A stretch of 64,000 nucleotides of DNA, taken from assembly GCF_052156535.1 (NCBI RefSeq), contig NZ_JBQKUP010000017.1, positions 1-64,000 of the forward strand, given 5' to 3'. This document shows positions 45,440 through 53,601 of this stretch, piece by piece. The notes under the pieces are model-generated. The model had not been told where the DNA came from. It did not search any database and saw only the letters and a list, made by a program, of their open reading frames with translations. Position numbers and translations under genes: made by a program. Position 1 is the first letter of the stretch; every line of letters begins with the position of its first letter. Origin of the DNA: Nitrospira_E sp052156535. Lineage in GTDB: Bacteria; Nitrospirota; Nitrospiria; Nitrospirales; UBA8639.

Positions 45440-47164
45440 ATGAACTTCCACATGTCCAAGCAAGAATCGAAAACAGCCCTTGACCACGTCAAACAATATC
45501 ACGAGCAGACCAAGCATGAGTTCAACCGGTACGCCCGCTCGTTAGGATATTTGGATTGGGCCAATCAGCCCGATCCCTTCCGACGATTCGACGGCGCTCC
45601 GCTCATCGCGCTTCCTCACCTCACACGTGAGGAAGATCCGCTTTCCCCACCATATGCATCACTCTTTCATCTGCACTCGATCCCCTCTCAACCCATTACC
45701 CTCAAAACACTCTCTCGCTTCTTCGAATATGGGTTATCACTGACGGCGTGGAAACAGTACGGCGGGACCCGGTGGGCACTGCGGAGTAACCCTTCCAGCG
45801 GGAACCTCCACCCCACGGAGGGCTATCTCTTCACGGGTTCCCTCCCTCATCTTGCCGTGGAACCAGGCCTGTACCACTATGCCCCGAAGGAACATGCCCT
45901 CGAATACCGTTGGGCGCTTCCTCCTGAACCCGCCCAATCGATACTTCAAGGCATGCCTTCTGAAGGATTTCTGATAGGCCTCACGTCCGTTCATTGGCGG
46001 GAAGCATGGAAATATGGAGAGCGGGCCTTTCGATATTGCCAACATGATACGGGCCATGCGATCGGCACGTTGCGAATTGCTGCGGCGACCTTAGGCTGGA
46101 ATCTGTTGGTGTTGAGTGGCACCTCAGACGAGACGATCGCACGGCTTTTGGGTCTGACGAGACCGCAGGATTTTCAACAGGCAGAACGGGAATATCCGGA
46201 ATTGCTGGCGACAGTCTGGCGCAGAAACCTTCAACCCTCTCCCACGCTGAATCTGGCATTCAACGATCTTCATGATACGGTACTAACATCAGGAGAATGG
46301 AAAGGCACGGCAAACCGTTTGAGCAAAGATGAACCGGTCCTGTGGGAAATTATCGATTCGGTCACGGAGGCGTCATGGAAATCGACCCAAGAATCCGAAC
46401 GTATTGCCTTTCATGCTTCAGCGGCTCCCATAAACGAAGGCGAAGTGATTGAATCCACTCCCTTGGCTGGTCACATCATCCATCAACGACGGAGTGCCGT
46501 CGCATTTGACGGACGAACCGGCCTCCCCGCCGATCGTTTTTTCACCATGCTGCAACGGATCATGCCAAGAGAGGGCTTGCCTTTACCGGATCGACCCATG
46601 CCCTGGGATGCCATTCCCTGGGAGCCCACGATTCACCTCATCTTGTTCGTACATCGAATAGACGGCCTAACGCCTGGACTGTATTGGGTCAATAGAAATC
46701 CCGAACACCGGGACCTCATGTTTTTCAAAAGCGCGATGCACGAGCAGTTTGTCTGGTCGACTCCTGAAGCATGCCCCTCCAATCTTCCGTTCTACCTCTT
46801 GGAAGAAGGTAATGCGCAAAATCTGGCCAAACAACTCAGTTGCGGACAGGACATTGCCGGAGACAGTGCCTTTGCGCTTGGAATGGTCGCCGAATTCGAC
46901 AGGAGCTTAGAAACGTATGGCCCGTGGTTTTACAAACGGTTATTTTGGGAAACCGGATTGATTGGCCAAGTCCTCTACCTAGAGGCCGAAGCGGCTGGCA
47001 TCCGGTCAACGGGGATCGGCTGTTTTTTTGATGATCCGGTCCATCGGGTGCTCGGCATTCATCCTCAAACCAAGTGGCAATCGCTTTATCATTTCACTGT
47101 TGGCGGCCCGCTGGACGATGGTCGTCTTACGACGTTGCCACCCTACGGCCCTCACGTCACATGA
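45440..47164 (+). CDS. SagB/ThcOx-type nitroreductase-fold dehydrogenase
   Basis: 574 residues, two nitroreductase-like halves. The first half has the FMN-phosphate block of SagB proteins, RSNPSSGNLHPTEGYL, followed by a dimerisation region; the second half ends with FWETGLIGQVLYLEAEAAGIRSTGIGCFFDD, also typical. Classical SagB oxidises azolines in bacteriocin peptides, but here there is no SagC/SagD, leader peptide or transporter nearby, so the true substrate is open; stand-alone members are widespread. A tandem fused form of this length is common in the family. Predicted cytoplasmic, FMN-dependent. Confidence 0.9.
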   Translation: MNFHMSKQESKTALDHVKQYHEQTKHEFNRYARSLGYLDWANQPDPFRRFDGAPLIALPHLTREEDPLSPPYASLFHLHSIPSQPITLKTLSRFFEYGLSLTAWKQYGGTRWALRSNPSSGNLHPTEGYLFTGSLPHLAVEPGLYHYAPKEHALEYRWALPPEPAQSILQGMPSEGFLIGLTSVHWREAWKYGERAFRYCQHDTGHAIGTLRIAAATLGWNLLVLSGTSDETIARLLGLTRPQDFQQAEREYPELLATVWRRNLQPSPTLNLAFNDLHDTVLTSGEWKGTANRLSKDEPVLWEIIDSVTEASWKSTQESERIAFHASAAPINEGEVIESTPLAGHIIHQRRSAVAFDGRTGLPADRFFTMLQRIMPREGLPLPDRPMPWDAIPWEPTIHLILFVHRIDGLTPGLYWVNRNPEHRDLMFFKSAMHEQFVWSTPEACPSNLPFYLLEEGNAQNLAKQLSCGQDIAGDSAFALGMVAEFDRSLETYGPWFYKRLFWETGLIGQVLYLEAEAAGIRSTGIGCFFDDPVHRVLGIHPQTKWQSLYHFTVGGPLDDGRLTTLPPYGPHVT

Positions 47165-47247
47165 TGAATCTTCCTCTCCTTTGTGATGGGTTTAATTTCG
47201 AAGAGGACTTAAAGAGGGAGGTTTTTCCCAAATCCTCGATTCCTATT

Positions 47248-47284
47248 CCTCCCCTTTGTAAGGGGAGGTGTAGGTGGGGTAGAG
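47248..47284 (-). repeat. Short palindromic repeat R1
   Basis: CCTCCCCTTTGTAAGGGGAGG core followed by GTAGGTGGGGTAGAG; its reverse complement matches R2 and R3 as CTCTACC...CCTTAC..AAGG. Opposite orientation to R2. Confidence 0.75.
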
Positions 47285-47343
47285 TTTCTCCAAAAGAAGT
47301 CAGAGGTATCAAATTTTTGAAATCTGGGTTAGTAGCCGGAAGT

Positions 47344-47378
47344 CTCTACCTCAACTAGCCCTCCTTACCTAAGGAGGG
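47344..47378 (+). repeat. Short palindromic repeat R2
   Basis: CTCTACCTCAACTAGCCCTCCTTACCTAAGGAGGG, with a CCCTCCTTA/TAAGGAGGG stem. It lies 30 bases before the DUF559-containing gene and matches R3 inside that gene. Confidence 0.75.
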
Positions 47379-47407
47379 AAAAACTTAATCAATTTGACCA
47401 AGGATCC

Positions 47408-48517
47408 ATGACCACACAAAAAGGGAAGTCAGCCTTTCTTCCGATACGCCGTCGGTTTCGGTCGAACCAAACCCCGGCCGAACAATTGCTCTGGTCGAAA
47501 CTTCGCGGCTATCAAATCCAGGGGCTCAAATTTCGTCGACAACATGGAATCGGACCTTACATCGTAGATTTCTTTTGTCCGGAACGAGCGTTGGCCATTG
47601 AAGTTGATGGGGATGTACACGCGACAGAAAATAAAATCAAGAACGATCGACTACGGGAAAACCATTTACATTCGTTGGGGATCATGATTGTTCGTTACAA
47701 CAATGACGAGGTTCTAGGCAATTTGGATGGAGTATTAGAAAATATAACCCTCCAAATATCCAAGAGCTCTACCTCCCCTAACCCCTCCTTACAAAGGAGG
47801 GGAAGGCAAAACGATGACCCTACTTCGAAATTCCTGCCAGTCATTCACCGTAGACCTCGGACCTTTCTTACCAATGAGCGAAATCAGAATTCTTTCTCCT
47901 TGAGCACAGTTCGGCAACTTGAAAATACTCCGAACCCTTTACCGCTTATGTTTTTTGAGCGGCCCACATTGAAAGTCGCAAGAGAACTGCTGGGAAAGGT
48001 GCTGATCAAACAGACGCCAAACGGGATTATCCAGGCCAAAATTGTGGATACGGAAGCCTACGTGGGACCGGAGGATCGAGCCTGCCATGCCTCCAAAGGC
48101 CGTACGAAACGGACAGAAATTATGTTCGGCCCTGCTGGCTTCACCTATGTATACCTGATTTATGGAATGTACCACTGTCTCAATATCGTGACGGAACAAG
48201 AGCAATATCCTGCCGCAGTCTTAATTCGAGGACTGGAAATCTTGGGAGGGGATCATTCGCCGGATTTGCCAAAACGCATCGACGGTCCCGGCCGGGTCTG
48301 CCGCTTTTTAGAAGTGAATCGCACGCATAACGGACTGGATGCCACACTCGGCACCACCCTTTGGATCGAAGACCACGGACTGGCCGTTTTGCCCAAACAG
48401 ATTCAAACTCTGCCTCGAATCGGCGTGGACTATGCGGGAGAATGGGCAAAGAAATTGTGGCGGTTCTGTCTGCCGGCTTCGACTCCCCCAAAAACACGTC
48501 GAGTCACCCCGAAGTAA
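47408..48517 (+). CDS. DUF559 endonuclease fused to 3-methyladenine DNA glycosylase (AAG/MPG)
   Basis: 369 residues with two unrelated parts. Residues 1-120 are a DUF559 (Vsr-like PD-(D/E)xK) nuclease: QTPAEQLLWSKLR, then VDFFCPERALAIEVDGD with Asp54 and Glu65/Asp67, and GIMIVRY. Residues about 181-365 are an AAG-type glycosylase: FFERPTLKVARELLGK, the wedge-like YVGPEDRACHA with catalytic Glu, and FTYVYLIYGMYHCLNIV. The linker encodes repeat R3 (SSTSPNPSLQRRG). The glycosylase part lacks its own ATG before the conserved PLP-FF start, except ATG at 47948 inside that start, so it seems to depend on the fusion or an internal GTG/TTG. AAG removes alkylated purines. The fusion probably arose when a DUF559-repeat unit landed upstream in frame. 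Confidence 0.85.
   Translation: MTTQKGKSAFLPIRRRFRSNQTPAEQLLWSKLRGYQIQGLKFRRQHGIGPYIVDFFCPERALAIEVDGDVHATENKIKNDRLRENHLHSLGIMIVRYNNDEVLGNLDGVLENITLQISKSSTSPNPSLQRRGRQNDDPTSKFLPVIHRRPRTFLTNERNQNSFSLSTVRQLENTPNPLPLMFFERPTLKVARELLGKVLIKQTPNGIIQAKIVDTEAYVGPEDRACHASKGRTKRTEIMFGPAGFTYVYLIYGMYHCLNIVTEQEQYPAAVLIRGLEILGGDHSPDLPKRIDGPGRVCRFLEVNRTHNGLDATLGTTLWIEDHGLAVLPKQIQTLPRIGVDYAGEWAKKLWRFCLPASTPPKTRRVTPK
47767..47802 (+). repeat. Short palindromic repeat R3, inside the fused gene
   Basis: CTCTACCTCCCCTAACCCCTCCTTACAAAGGAGGGG (written here to its 36-base extent only by position); CCCCTCCTT/AAGGAGGGG stem. It lies between the nuclease and glycosylase halves and is translated. Confidence 0.75.
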
Positions 48518-48541
48518 ATACTTTCGAATCCTTTTGCCCGA

Positions 48542-48557
48542 TATCTTGAACAAGATA
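48542..48557 (+). promoter_or_regulatory. 16-bp palindrome upstream of membrane-peptide operon
   Basis: TATCTTGAACAAGATA, a perfect dyad about 105 bases above the 30-residue gene. Could be an operator; no regulator identified. Confidence 0.35.
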
Positions 48558-48662
48558 GCCGGTCTACGTTAGGCTAGATCACCAGACACGTGTTGGCTAC
48601 GTTCCGTAGTCCACATGACACAACCCGCTTCTCAACACTACGAACAATAAAGGAGGAAGACA

Positions 48663-48755
48663 ATGGGCAATCCGCTCGATACGATCTCTGGCACCATCAC
48701 TGCTGGCTTTGTATTGACCGTGGTCCTGTACGGCCTGGTCAAAATGCTGGTGTGA
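48663..48755 (+). CDS. 30-residue single-transmembrane peptide
   Basis: A strong AAAGGAGG site lies seven bases before ATG. The peptide MGNPLDTISGTITAG is followed by a hydrophobic segment (FVLTVVLYGLVKMLV) that can span the membrane, then a stop. The spacing of 55 bases to the PuuD-like gene suggests one operon, and a small single-helix subunit of that membrane complex is the natural guess. Too short for homology claims. Confidence 0.6.
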   Translation: MGNPLDTISGTITAGFVLTVVLYGLVKMLV

Positions 48756-48810
48756 ACCTCATCACCTCCAAAGACATCATTAATCAACCTAACGAATACG
48801 AGGACATTTT

Positions 48811-49290
48811 ATGGAAAGTTTATTGGCGTGGGGACATTACCTCGCGGGCATTACCTGGATTGGAATCCTGTATTACTTTAATTTCATCCAAGTGCCATTT
48901 CTCAAAGCCGTCACACCCGAAACCAAAGCTGAATCCTTTAAACACCTGGTGCCCAATGCGCTCTGGTGGTTTCGCTGGGGAGCCCTATTCACCTGGATAT
49001 TTGGTGCCGCCTTACTAATGAATCAGCATCGGATGGGAAGTGCATTTATGCTGCAGGGACCGGATGCCGTGATCGGCATGGGTGCCTGGCTCGGGACCAT
49101 TATGTTGCTGAATGTGTGGGGAATCATCTGGCCCAATCAGAAAAAAGTCCTCGGGCTCAAGGAAGCCACACCTGAAGAAAAAGCCAAGGCCGGACGGATG
49201 GCACTCCTGGCGTCTCGCACGAATACCATGCTTTCCATCCCAATGTTATTTTTCATGGCCAATTCTGGCCATGCTTCCGGTCTGTTCTGA
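48811..49290 (+). CDS. PuuD-like (urate hydroxylase N-terminal) membrane protein
   Basis: 159 residues with four transmembrane segments: the first (GHYLAGITWIGILYYFNFIQ) and the tail (SRTNTMLSIPMLFFMANSGH) match the membrane half of PuuD/urate hydroxylase. The heme c domain normally fused behind it is absent. Conserved His residues occur in GHY and NQHRM and near the end (SGH). It may serve another membrane electron-transfer role; similar stand-alone proteins occur in Nitrospirota and relatives. Probably in an operon with the 30-residue peptide. A clear rho-independent terminator follows at 49331. Confidence 0.75.
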   Translation: MESLLAWGHYLAGITWIGILYYFNFIQVPFLKAVTPETKAESFKHLVPNALWWFRWGALFTWIFGAALLMNQHRMGSAFMLQGPDAVIGMGAWLGTIMLLNVWGIIWPNQKKVLGLKEATPEEKAKAGRMALLASRTNTMLSIPMLFFMANSGHASGLF

Positions 49291-49330
49291 TTTCAGATCA
49301 GAACTTTCTAACGAATCGGAACCAAAACAA

Positions 49331-49360
49331 AAGCCGGGGTCAAAAGACCCCGGCTTTTTT
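49331..49360 (+). terminator. Rho-independent terminator
   Basis: AAGCCGGGGTC pairs with GACCCCGGCTT around AAAA and is followed by a T-run. It ends the 30-residue/PuuD-like operon. Confidence 0.95.
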
Positions 49361-49544
49361 CTTATAGCATCGTTTGTTCTCTCGATTTACCAGAAGCGCC
49401 TGGAAGGATTGTAAGCACGAAGACGCCAATGCAACCATTTGGAGCAATGCGCATTCTCCATTTCATCTAAAATCCTCAGTTCGTTCTCAATCGGTCCCAG
49501 CCGTGGAATCCACCCCTCGCTTCTACTCCAAGGATGAAGAAGAA

Positions 49545-49781
49545 CTAATCCTGGACGACGATATGCGTGTCGGTTTCTTCCACTCCGGGGATGGTGTGAA
49601 TCTTGGCCATGATGAGATTGGACAGGGCCCGGTCATCAGGCGCATTGACCAGACCAAAGATATCAGGCTGACCGAAACAGGCATGAGCTTGTTCCACCCC
49701 GGAAAGGGCTTTGAGGGTCTCTAACACATCCTGGACTTTTCCTGCTTTGACTTTCATGAGAATATACGCTTTGGCTGCCAT
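49545..49781 (-). CDS. Stand-alone Lrp/AsnC ligand-binding (RAM) domain protein
   Basis: 78 residues with AAGGAGG ahead of the ATG. The sequence is one RAM/AsnC_trans_reg domain: AYILMKVKAGKVQDVLETLKAL, HACFGQPDIFGLVNA, SNLIMAKIHTIPGVEETDTHIVV. There is no helix-turn-helix. Such short proteins form dimers or octamers and may bind small ligands; a regulatory role is only inferred. Confidence 0.9.
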   Translation of the reverse strand: MAAKAYILMKVKAGKVQDVLETLKALSGVEQAHACFGQPDIFGLVNAPDDRALSNLIMAKIHTIPGVEETDTHIVVQD

Positions 49782-50022
49782 ACATACCTCCTTAATGAAT
49801 GCGAATCAGATTTCGGTCATCAATAGTGAAATTGGTGTTGGGACACAAAAGATATAGTCATTAGCGATTTGCCGAGCCATGCTGAAAGTACCTTTGTACC
49901 ATAGATGGAAAGTAGCTTCCATTCTCTTCCCGCTCTCTCTCAAACAGCCCAGGTAACCAAAAAGAAGTTGCGGATGCCCTGCCTTTCTCAGGTAGGATGA
50001 ACGATTATTTTTCCCCTATTGG

Positions 50023-50210
50023 GGCTGTTGAAAAAAGCCGCCAGCGGCGTTCTCGCCATTTTTCCGTGCTCACGTACTGGAAGTACGCTCTACGCGCAAA
50101 AATGACTGCGGCCTTGCTGGACGGACTTTTTTGAACCGCCCCGAGACCTTTAATATGCAACGTGCCTGTGGGGCAATATGCCCTTGGAAATTGGTTTTAT
50201 TCAACACTCC
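50023..50210 (+). repeat. MITE-like repeat, copy D (long form, 188 bp)
   Basis: Starts GGCTGTTGAAAAAAGCCGCC, core closes with TTTTTTGAACC, and a roughly 70-bp extension ends in ATTCAACACTCC as in copy C. It runs to 31 bases before the BtuF-like gene start. Confidence 0.8.
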
Positions 50211-50240
50211 CCTATTCTATTCACCTTCAAGGAAATATTT

Positions 50241-51173
50241 ATGTCCTCTCGTATTGTGTCGTTGATTCCTAGTGGGACAGAAATGGTCTGCGCATTAGGT
50301 TGCCGTGCCCAGATTGTCGGCCGGTCACACGAATGCGATTTCCCTTCCGACATTACCTCTCTTCCTGTTTGCACTCAAGCCACGGTGGATAGTGAGGGAA
50401 CGAGCCAAGCTATTCATGCCCAGGTTTCCAAACGTCTCCAGTCAGCCATTTCCTTGTATGAGGTCTTGGTTGATCAAATACAGGACTTAGGTCCGGATGT
50501 CATCGTCACCCAGACCCAGTGTGAGGTGTGTGCCGTAAGTGCTGATGAGGTGCAGCGGGCTCTTCGCGACCTGATAGGAATGTCACCAACGTTGATTTCT
50601 TTGGGTGCACAGAACTTATCAGGGGTTTGGGAGGATCTGACCAGAGTGGCGGACGGCTTAGGACAGCAAGCTGCAGGGCAGGCATTTCTAAAACAGGCCC
50701 ACCAACGCATAGCCGATATTACGGACCGCTCCCAACAACAACCTATTCCCCTCACTGTGGCCTGCATTGAATGGATGGAACCGCTTATGGCTGCCGGCAA
50801 CTGGGTACCCGAACTGGTTCAGTTTGCCGGAGGGCAATCGGTGTTTGGCCAGCGGGGAGCACATGCTCCATGGATAAGCTGGGAAGCCTTAGCCGCTTCG
50901 GATCCGGATATCCTGATTTTGATGCCTTGTGGATTTTCCATGGCCCGCATTCAAGAAGAACTGCCGGTCATGACATTGCATCCTCTTTGGCCACAGTTAC
51001 GAGCAGTGCAAAATCAGAGGGTGTATTTGACAGATGGGAACCAGTTTTTCAACCGCCCGGGCCCGCGTCTCGTGGAATCCCTCGAAATTTTGGCTGAGAT
51101 CCTCCATCCCACTCAATTTCAGTTTGGACACGAAGGCCAGGGATGGCGGCAATGGGTTCCTGCAAAACGTTAA
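50241..51173 (+). CDS. Cobalamin/metallocofactor-binding ABC substrate-binding protein (BtuF-like)
   Basis: 310 residues. The N-terminal SSRIVSLIPSGTEMVCALG and helical backbone match the class III periplasmic-binding fold of the cobalamin-binding group; QCEVCAVSADEVQ is typical of the clade that lacks a signal peptide. A cytoplasmic location is suggested since no signal is found; many such genes lie alone as here. The ATG at 50241 has AAGGA nine bases ahead; in-frame codons upstream fall inside repeat copy D. No transporter genes are next to it. Ligand (cobalamin, Fe-siderophore) not proven. Confidence 0.8.
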   Translation: MSSRIVSLIPSGTEMVCALGCRAQIVGRSHECDFPSDITSLPVCTQATVDSEGTSQAIHAQVSKRLQSAISLYEVLVDQIQDLGPDVIVTQTQCEVCAVSADEVQRALRDLIGMSPTLISLGAQNLSGVWEDLTRVADGLGQQAAGQAFLKQAHQRIADITDRSQQQPIPLTVACIEWMEPLMAAGNWVPELVQFAGGQSVFGQRGAHAPWISWEALAASDPDILILMPCGFSMARIQEELPVMTLHPLWPQLRAVQNQRVYLTDGNQFFNRPGPRLVESLEILAEILHPTQFQFGHEGQGWRQWVPAKR

Positions 51174-51289
51174 ATACCTTGAAACCGCCACTCAACGAAG
51201 CACGGGTCTTCCCAATTTGGTTTTTTTCTCGGCTTTCCCCCATACAGCCTACGTACTCCGGTTGACCATCTCTTGAGTGTTTTGTTAAA

Positions 51290-51304
51290 TAGGAATTATT
51301 CCTA
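51290..51304 (+). promoter_or_regulatory. Per/Fur-box-like dyad upstream of perR
   Basis: TAGGAATTATTCCTA is a near-perfect 7-1-7 dyad 12 bases ahead of the perR ATG, in the AT-rich sequence that suits PerR/Fur sites. It suggests autoregulation of perR and rubrerythrin. Confidence 0.65.
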
Positions 51305-51316
51305 AACAGGAATGAT

Positions 51317-51820
51317 ATGGAAATTTCATTCAAGGACATCAAACAAAAGTTTCAGGCATGCGGATTAAAAACGACTCCGCAGCGAACGGCTATTTATGAC
51401 GCACTCCTTCGCAGCACTACCCATCCGACCGCGGAAGAGCTCTTTGCTGAAGTCGCTCCGCAATTTCCGATGATGTCTCTGAACACCGTCTACTACACAC
51501 TTGGGGCCTTGCGTACCTCCGGGTTGATTCATGAAGTCAATATTGGCCATACCCGGGCTCGCTTTGATGCCAACCTGTCTCCCCATCACCATTTAATTTG
51601 CTTGGGGTGCCAGTCCATTGTCGATGTCATCGATCCTCGACTGAATCGCCTGACCTCCCCAGCCGGCATTCCCAAAGATTTTGAAATTACAAGTTATCAG
51701 GTCGCTTTCCGTGGACTTTGCGGCTCCTGTCGCCGCCACACGGGGCGCTCCATCAACCATTCATCACCGGGGTTACACCCCACAACCGTCAAAGGAGGAC
51801 TCCATGGGAAAAGCTCTTAA
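51317..51820 (+). CDS. perR: Fur-family peroxide regulator (PerR-like)
   Basis: 167 residues. Winged-helix N-terminus with TPQRTAIYDALL and TVYYTLGAL. The metal region has HHHLICLGC (His-rich signature with the first Cys pair) and CGSCRR (second pair, the structural Zn site). The regulatory-site residues fit PerR rather than Fur: the context with rubrerythrin agrees. The C-terminal 25 residues are an extension that overlaps the rubrerythrin start by 17 bases. Represses the peroxide genes when Fe or Mn is bound and releases them on His oxidation. Confidence 0.88.
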   Translation: MEISFKDIKQKFQACGLKTTPQRTAIYDALLRSTTHPTAEELFAEVAPQFPMMSLNTVYYTLGALRTSGLIHEVNIGHTRARFDANLSPHHHLICLGCQSIVDVIDPRLNRLTSPAGIPKDFEITSYQVAFRGLCGSCRRHTGRSINHSSPGLHPTTVKGGLHGKSS

Positions 51821-52232
51821 AGGCACAAAAAGCCACGAAAACTTAAAAGCGGCATTTGCCGGTGAATCGCAAGCGAATCGACGCTATTTATATTTCGCCC
51901 GGCGGGCGGACATTGAAGGCTATACCGATATCGGCGGTCTGTTTCGTGATACTTCGGAAGCTGAAACCGGACATGCGTTTGGTCACCTGGACTTTTTGAA
52001 GGAAGTCGGTGATCCTGCCACCGGCGTGCCGATTGGCAACACCGAAGCCAACTTAAAAGCGTCGATTGAAGGTGAGACCTATGAATACACCCAGATGTAT
52101 CCCGGCATGGCGAAAACCGCTCGTGATGAAGGTCTTGAGGAACTCGCAGAATGGTTTGAGACGTTGGCCAAAGCCGAACGATCCCATGCGAACCGGTTCA
52201 CGAAAGGGCTGGAAACTCTAAAACAGAGCTGA
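51804..52232 (+). CDS. Rubrerythrin, short form without rubredoxin domain
   Basis: 142 residues; AAAGGAGG stands seven bases ahead of ATG. The four-helix diiron core is complete: ESQANRRY, EAETGHAFGH, EGETYEYTQMYP and AERSHANRF supply the Glu/His ligands. The C-terminal rubredoxin (CxxC) domain of classical rubrerythrin is missing, as in sulerythrin-like forms. It reduces peroxide using an outside electron source, probably the Fe-S oxidoreductase encoded next. Its start overlaps perR by 17 bases in another frame. Confidence 0.93.
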   Translation: MGKALKGTKSHENLKAAFAGESQANRRYLYFARRADIEGYTDIGGLFRDTSEAETGHAFGHLDFLKEVGDPATGVPIGNTEANLKASIEGETYEYTQMYPGMAKTARDEGLEELAEWFETLAKAERSHANRFTKGLETLKQS

Positions 52233-52326
52233 TAGCCTCGGCCTCATGACACACGGCGGCGGTCGATAAAGAAGGCTGCCGCCCTGTAAACACTCTTTCA
52301 CAGACTCTCAAACGAAGTCATAACCT

Positions 52327-53601
52327 GTGCCAAAATTTGACCTTATCACTCCAGGCTGGACACGGTCTCAGCTCGAAACGGAGACACGACGCATTTTCGA
52401 TGTCTGTGACGGATGTCGACGATGCTTTAATTTATGCCCGTCGTTCAATACCCTTATTGACCGGATTGATGAGTATGAGAGCGATTCAACACAATTCACT
52501 GCGCAGGATTTCACAAAGATTGAACAGGAATGTTACTACTGCAAACTCTGTTTCAACCATTGTCCTTATTCTCCCCCCCATCAATACGATCTGGATTTTC
52601 CCAGGCTCATGGCTGCTTGGAAAAAGCAACGGACGGCTGAGGGTGGGGCCACATGGCGCGACAAGCTCCTGATCCAAACCGATTTAATCGGAAAACTGGG
52701 AAGTCTGACCGCTCCACTGACCAATTGGGCCCTTCGCACACCGTGGCTTCGAAGTCTGGTTGAGCGTATGGTTGGAGTGCACAAAAACCGCCAAGTCCTT
52801 TCGTTTCAATCCCAGACGTTTACCCAATGGTGGTGTCAGCGAAAGCCGGCTCCCGCACTTACCCGCAGCCAGGGGAAAGTAGTCTTCTTCCCAAGTTGCC
52901 TGGTGACGTATCAGGTGACTGATATTGGAAAAGCTGCCGTACAAATTTTGGAGAAAAACGGCATTGAGGTCGTGGTACCTCCAAATCAGCAGTGCTGTGG
53001 GATGCCACGGTTTGACGTGGGTGATACCGATGGAATGGCCAAGATTGCCGAGTCTCAATATCGACTCTTTGCGCCCTATCTCGATCAGGGATATGACATT
53101 GTCATTCCAGCACCCAGTTGTAGCCTGATGTTCAAACGGGAATACCCTTACCTCAAACCCACACCTGAAATGAAGCAATTGAGTGAGCGCACGTTTGATC
53201 TTTGCGAATATTTAATGCGGCTCAAACGGGAAGGTAGGCTTTCCCTTGATTTTCAAGCTAATCCTGGACGCGTGGCGTATCAAATTCCCTGTCATTTACG
53301 TGATCAGAATATCGGCTTTAAATCAAAAGAATTGATGGAGTTGACCGGGGCCACGGTTCATCTGATCGAGAAATGTTCCGGACACGATGGAGCCTGGAGT
53401 GCCAAGACCGAATTCTTTGATCTCTCGATGAAAATCGCCAAGAAAGCCGTGCGAGAAATTCAAGAGGAGCCGTTCGACGTCGTCGCCTCCGATTGCCCTC
53501 TGTCGGCACTACAACTGGACCAAGCACTTCAAACTGCACCAACTCAATCGGCCCTTCATCCTATTCAAGTCGTTCGTAACGCCTATGGATTAACACCATG
53601 A
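52327..53601 (+). CDS. Fe-S oxidoreductase with two 4Fe-4S sites and CCG domains (GlpC/HdrD-like)
   Basis: 424 residues, GTG start. Cys27/30/33/37 (CDGCRRCFNLCP) and Cys69/72/75/79 (CYYCKLCFNHCP) are two ferredoxin-type [4Fe-4S] sites. Two CCG domains follow with QQCCGMPR and a second Cys group near IEKCSGHDG. This is the type that sits beside rubrerythrin and DUF3501 in many genomes and probably moves electrons to them. Its 3-prime end overlaps the DUF3501 start by four bases (ATGA). Cytoplasmic or membrane-associated by partner. Confidence 0.92.
   Translation: MPKFDLITPGWTRSQLETETRRIFDVCDGCRRCFNLCPSFNTLIDRIDEYESDSTQFTAQDFTKIEQECYYCKLCFNHCPYSPPHQYDLDFPRLMAAWKKQRTAEGGATWRDKLLIQTDLIGKLGSLTAPLTNWALRTPWLRSLVERMVGVHKNRQVLSFQSQTFTQWWCQRKPAPALTRSQGKVVFFPSCLVTYQVTDIGKAAVQILEKNGIEVVVPPNQQCCGMPRFDVGDTDGMAKIAESQYRLFAPYLDQGYDIVIPAPSCSLMFKREYPYLKPTPEMKQLSERTFDLCEYLMRLKREGRLSLDFQANPGRVAYQIPCHLRDQNIGFKSKELMELTGATVHLIEKCSGHDGAWSAKTEFFDLSMKIAKKAVREIQEEPFDVVASDCPLSALQLDQALQTAPTQSALHPIQVVRNAYGLTP

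Noticed and set aside
49374..49724. Plus-strand 116-codon frame
   Set aside because: Antisense to the AsnC-type domain gene, which has a strong ribosome site and known fold.
32408..50210. Possible CRISPR array for the repeated blocks
   Set aside because: The four copies are kilobases apart, differ in length and show terminal inverted repeats rather than repeat-spacer spacing.
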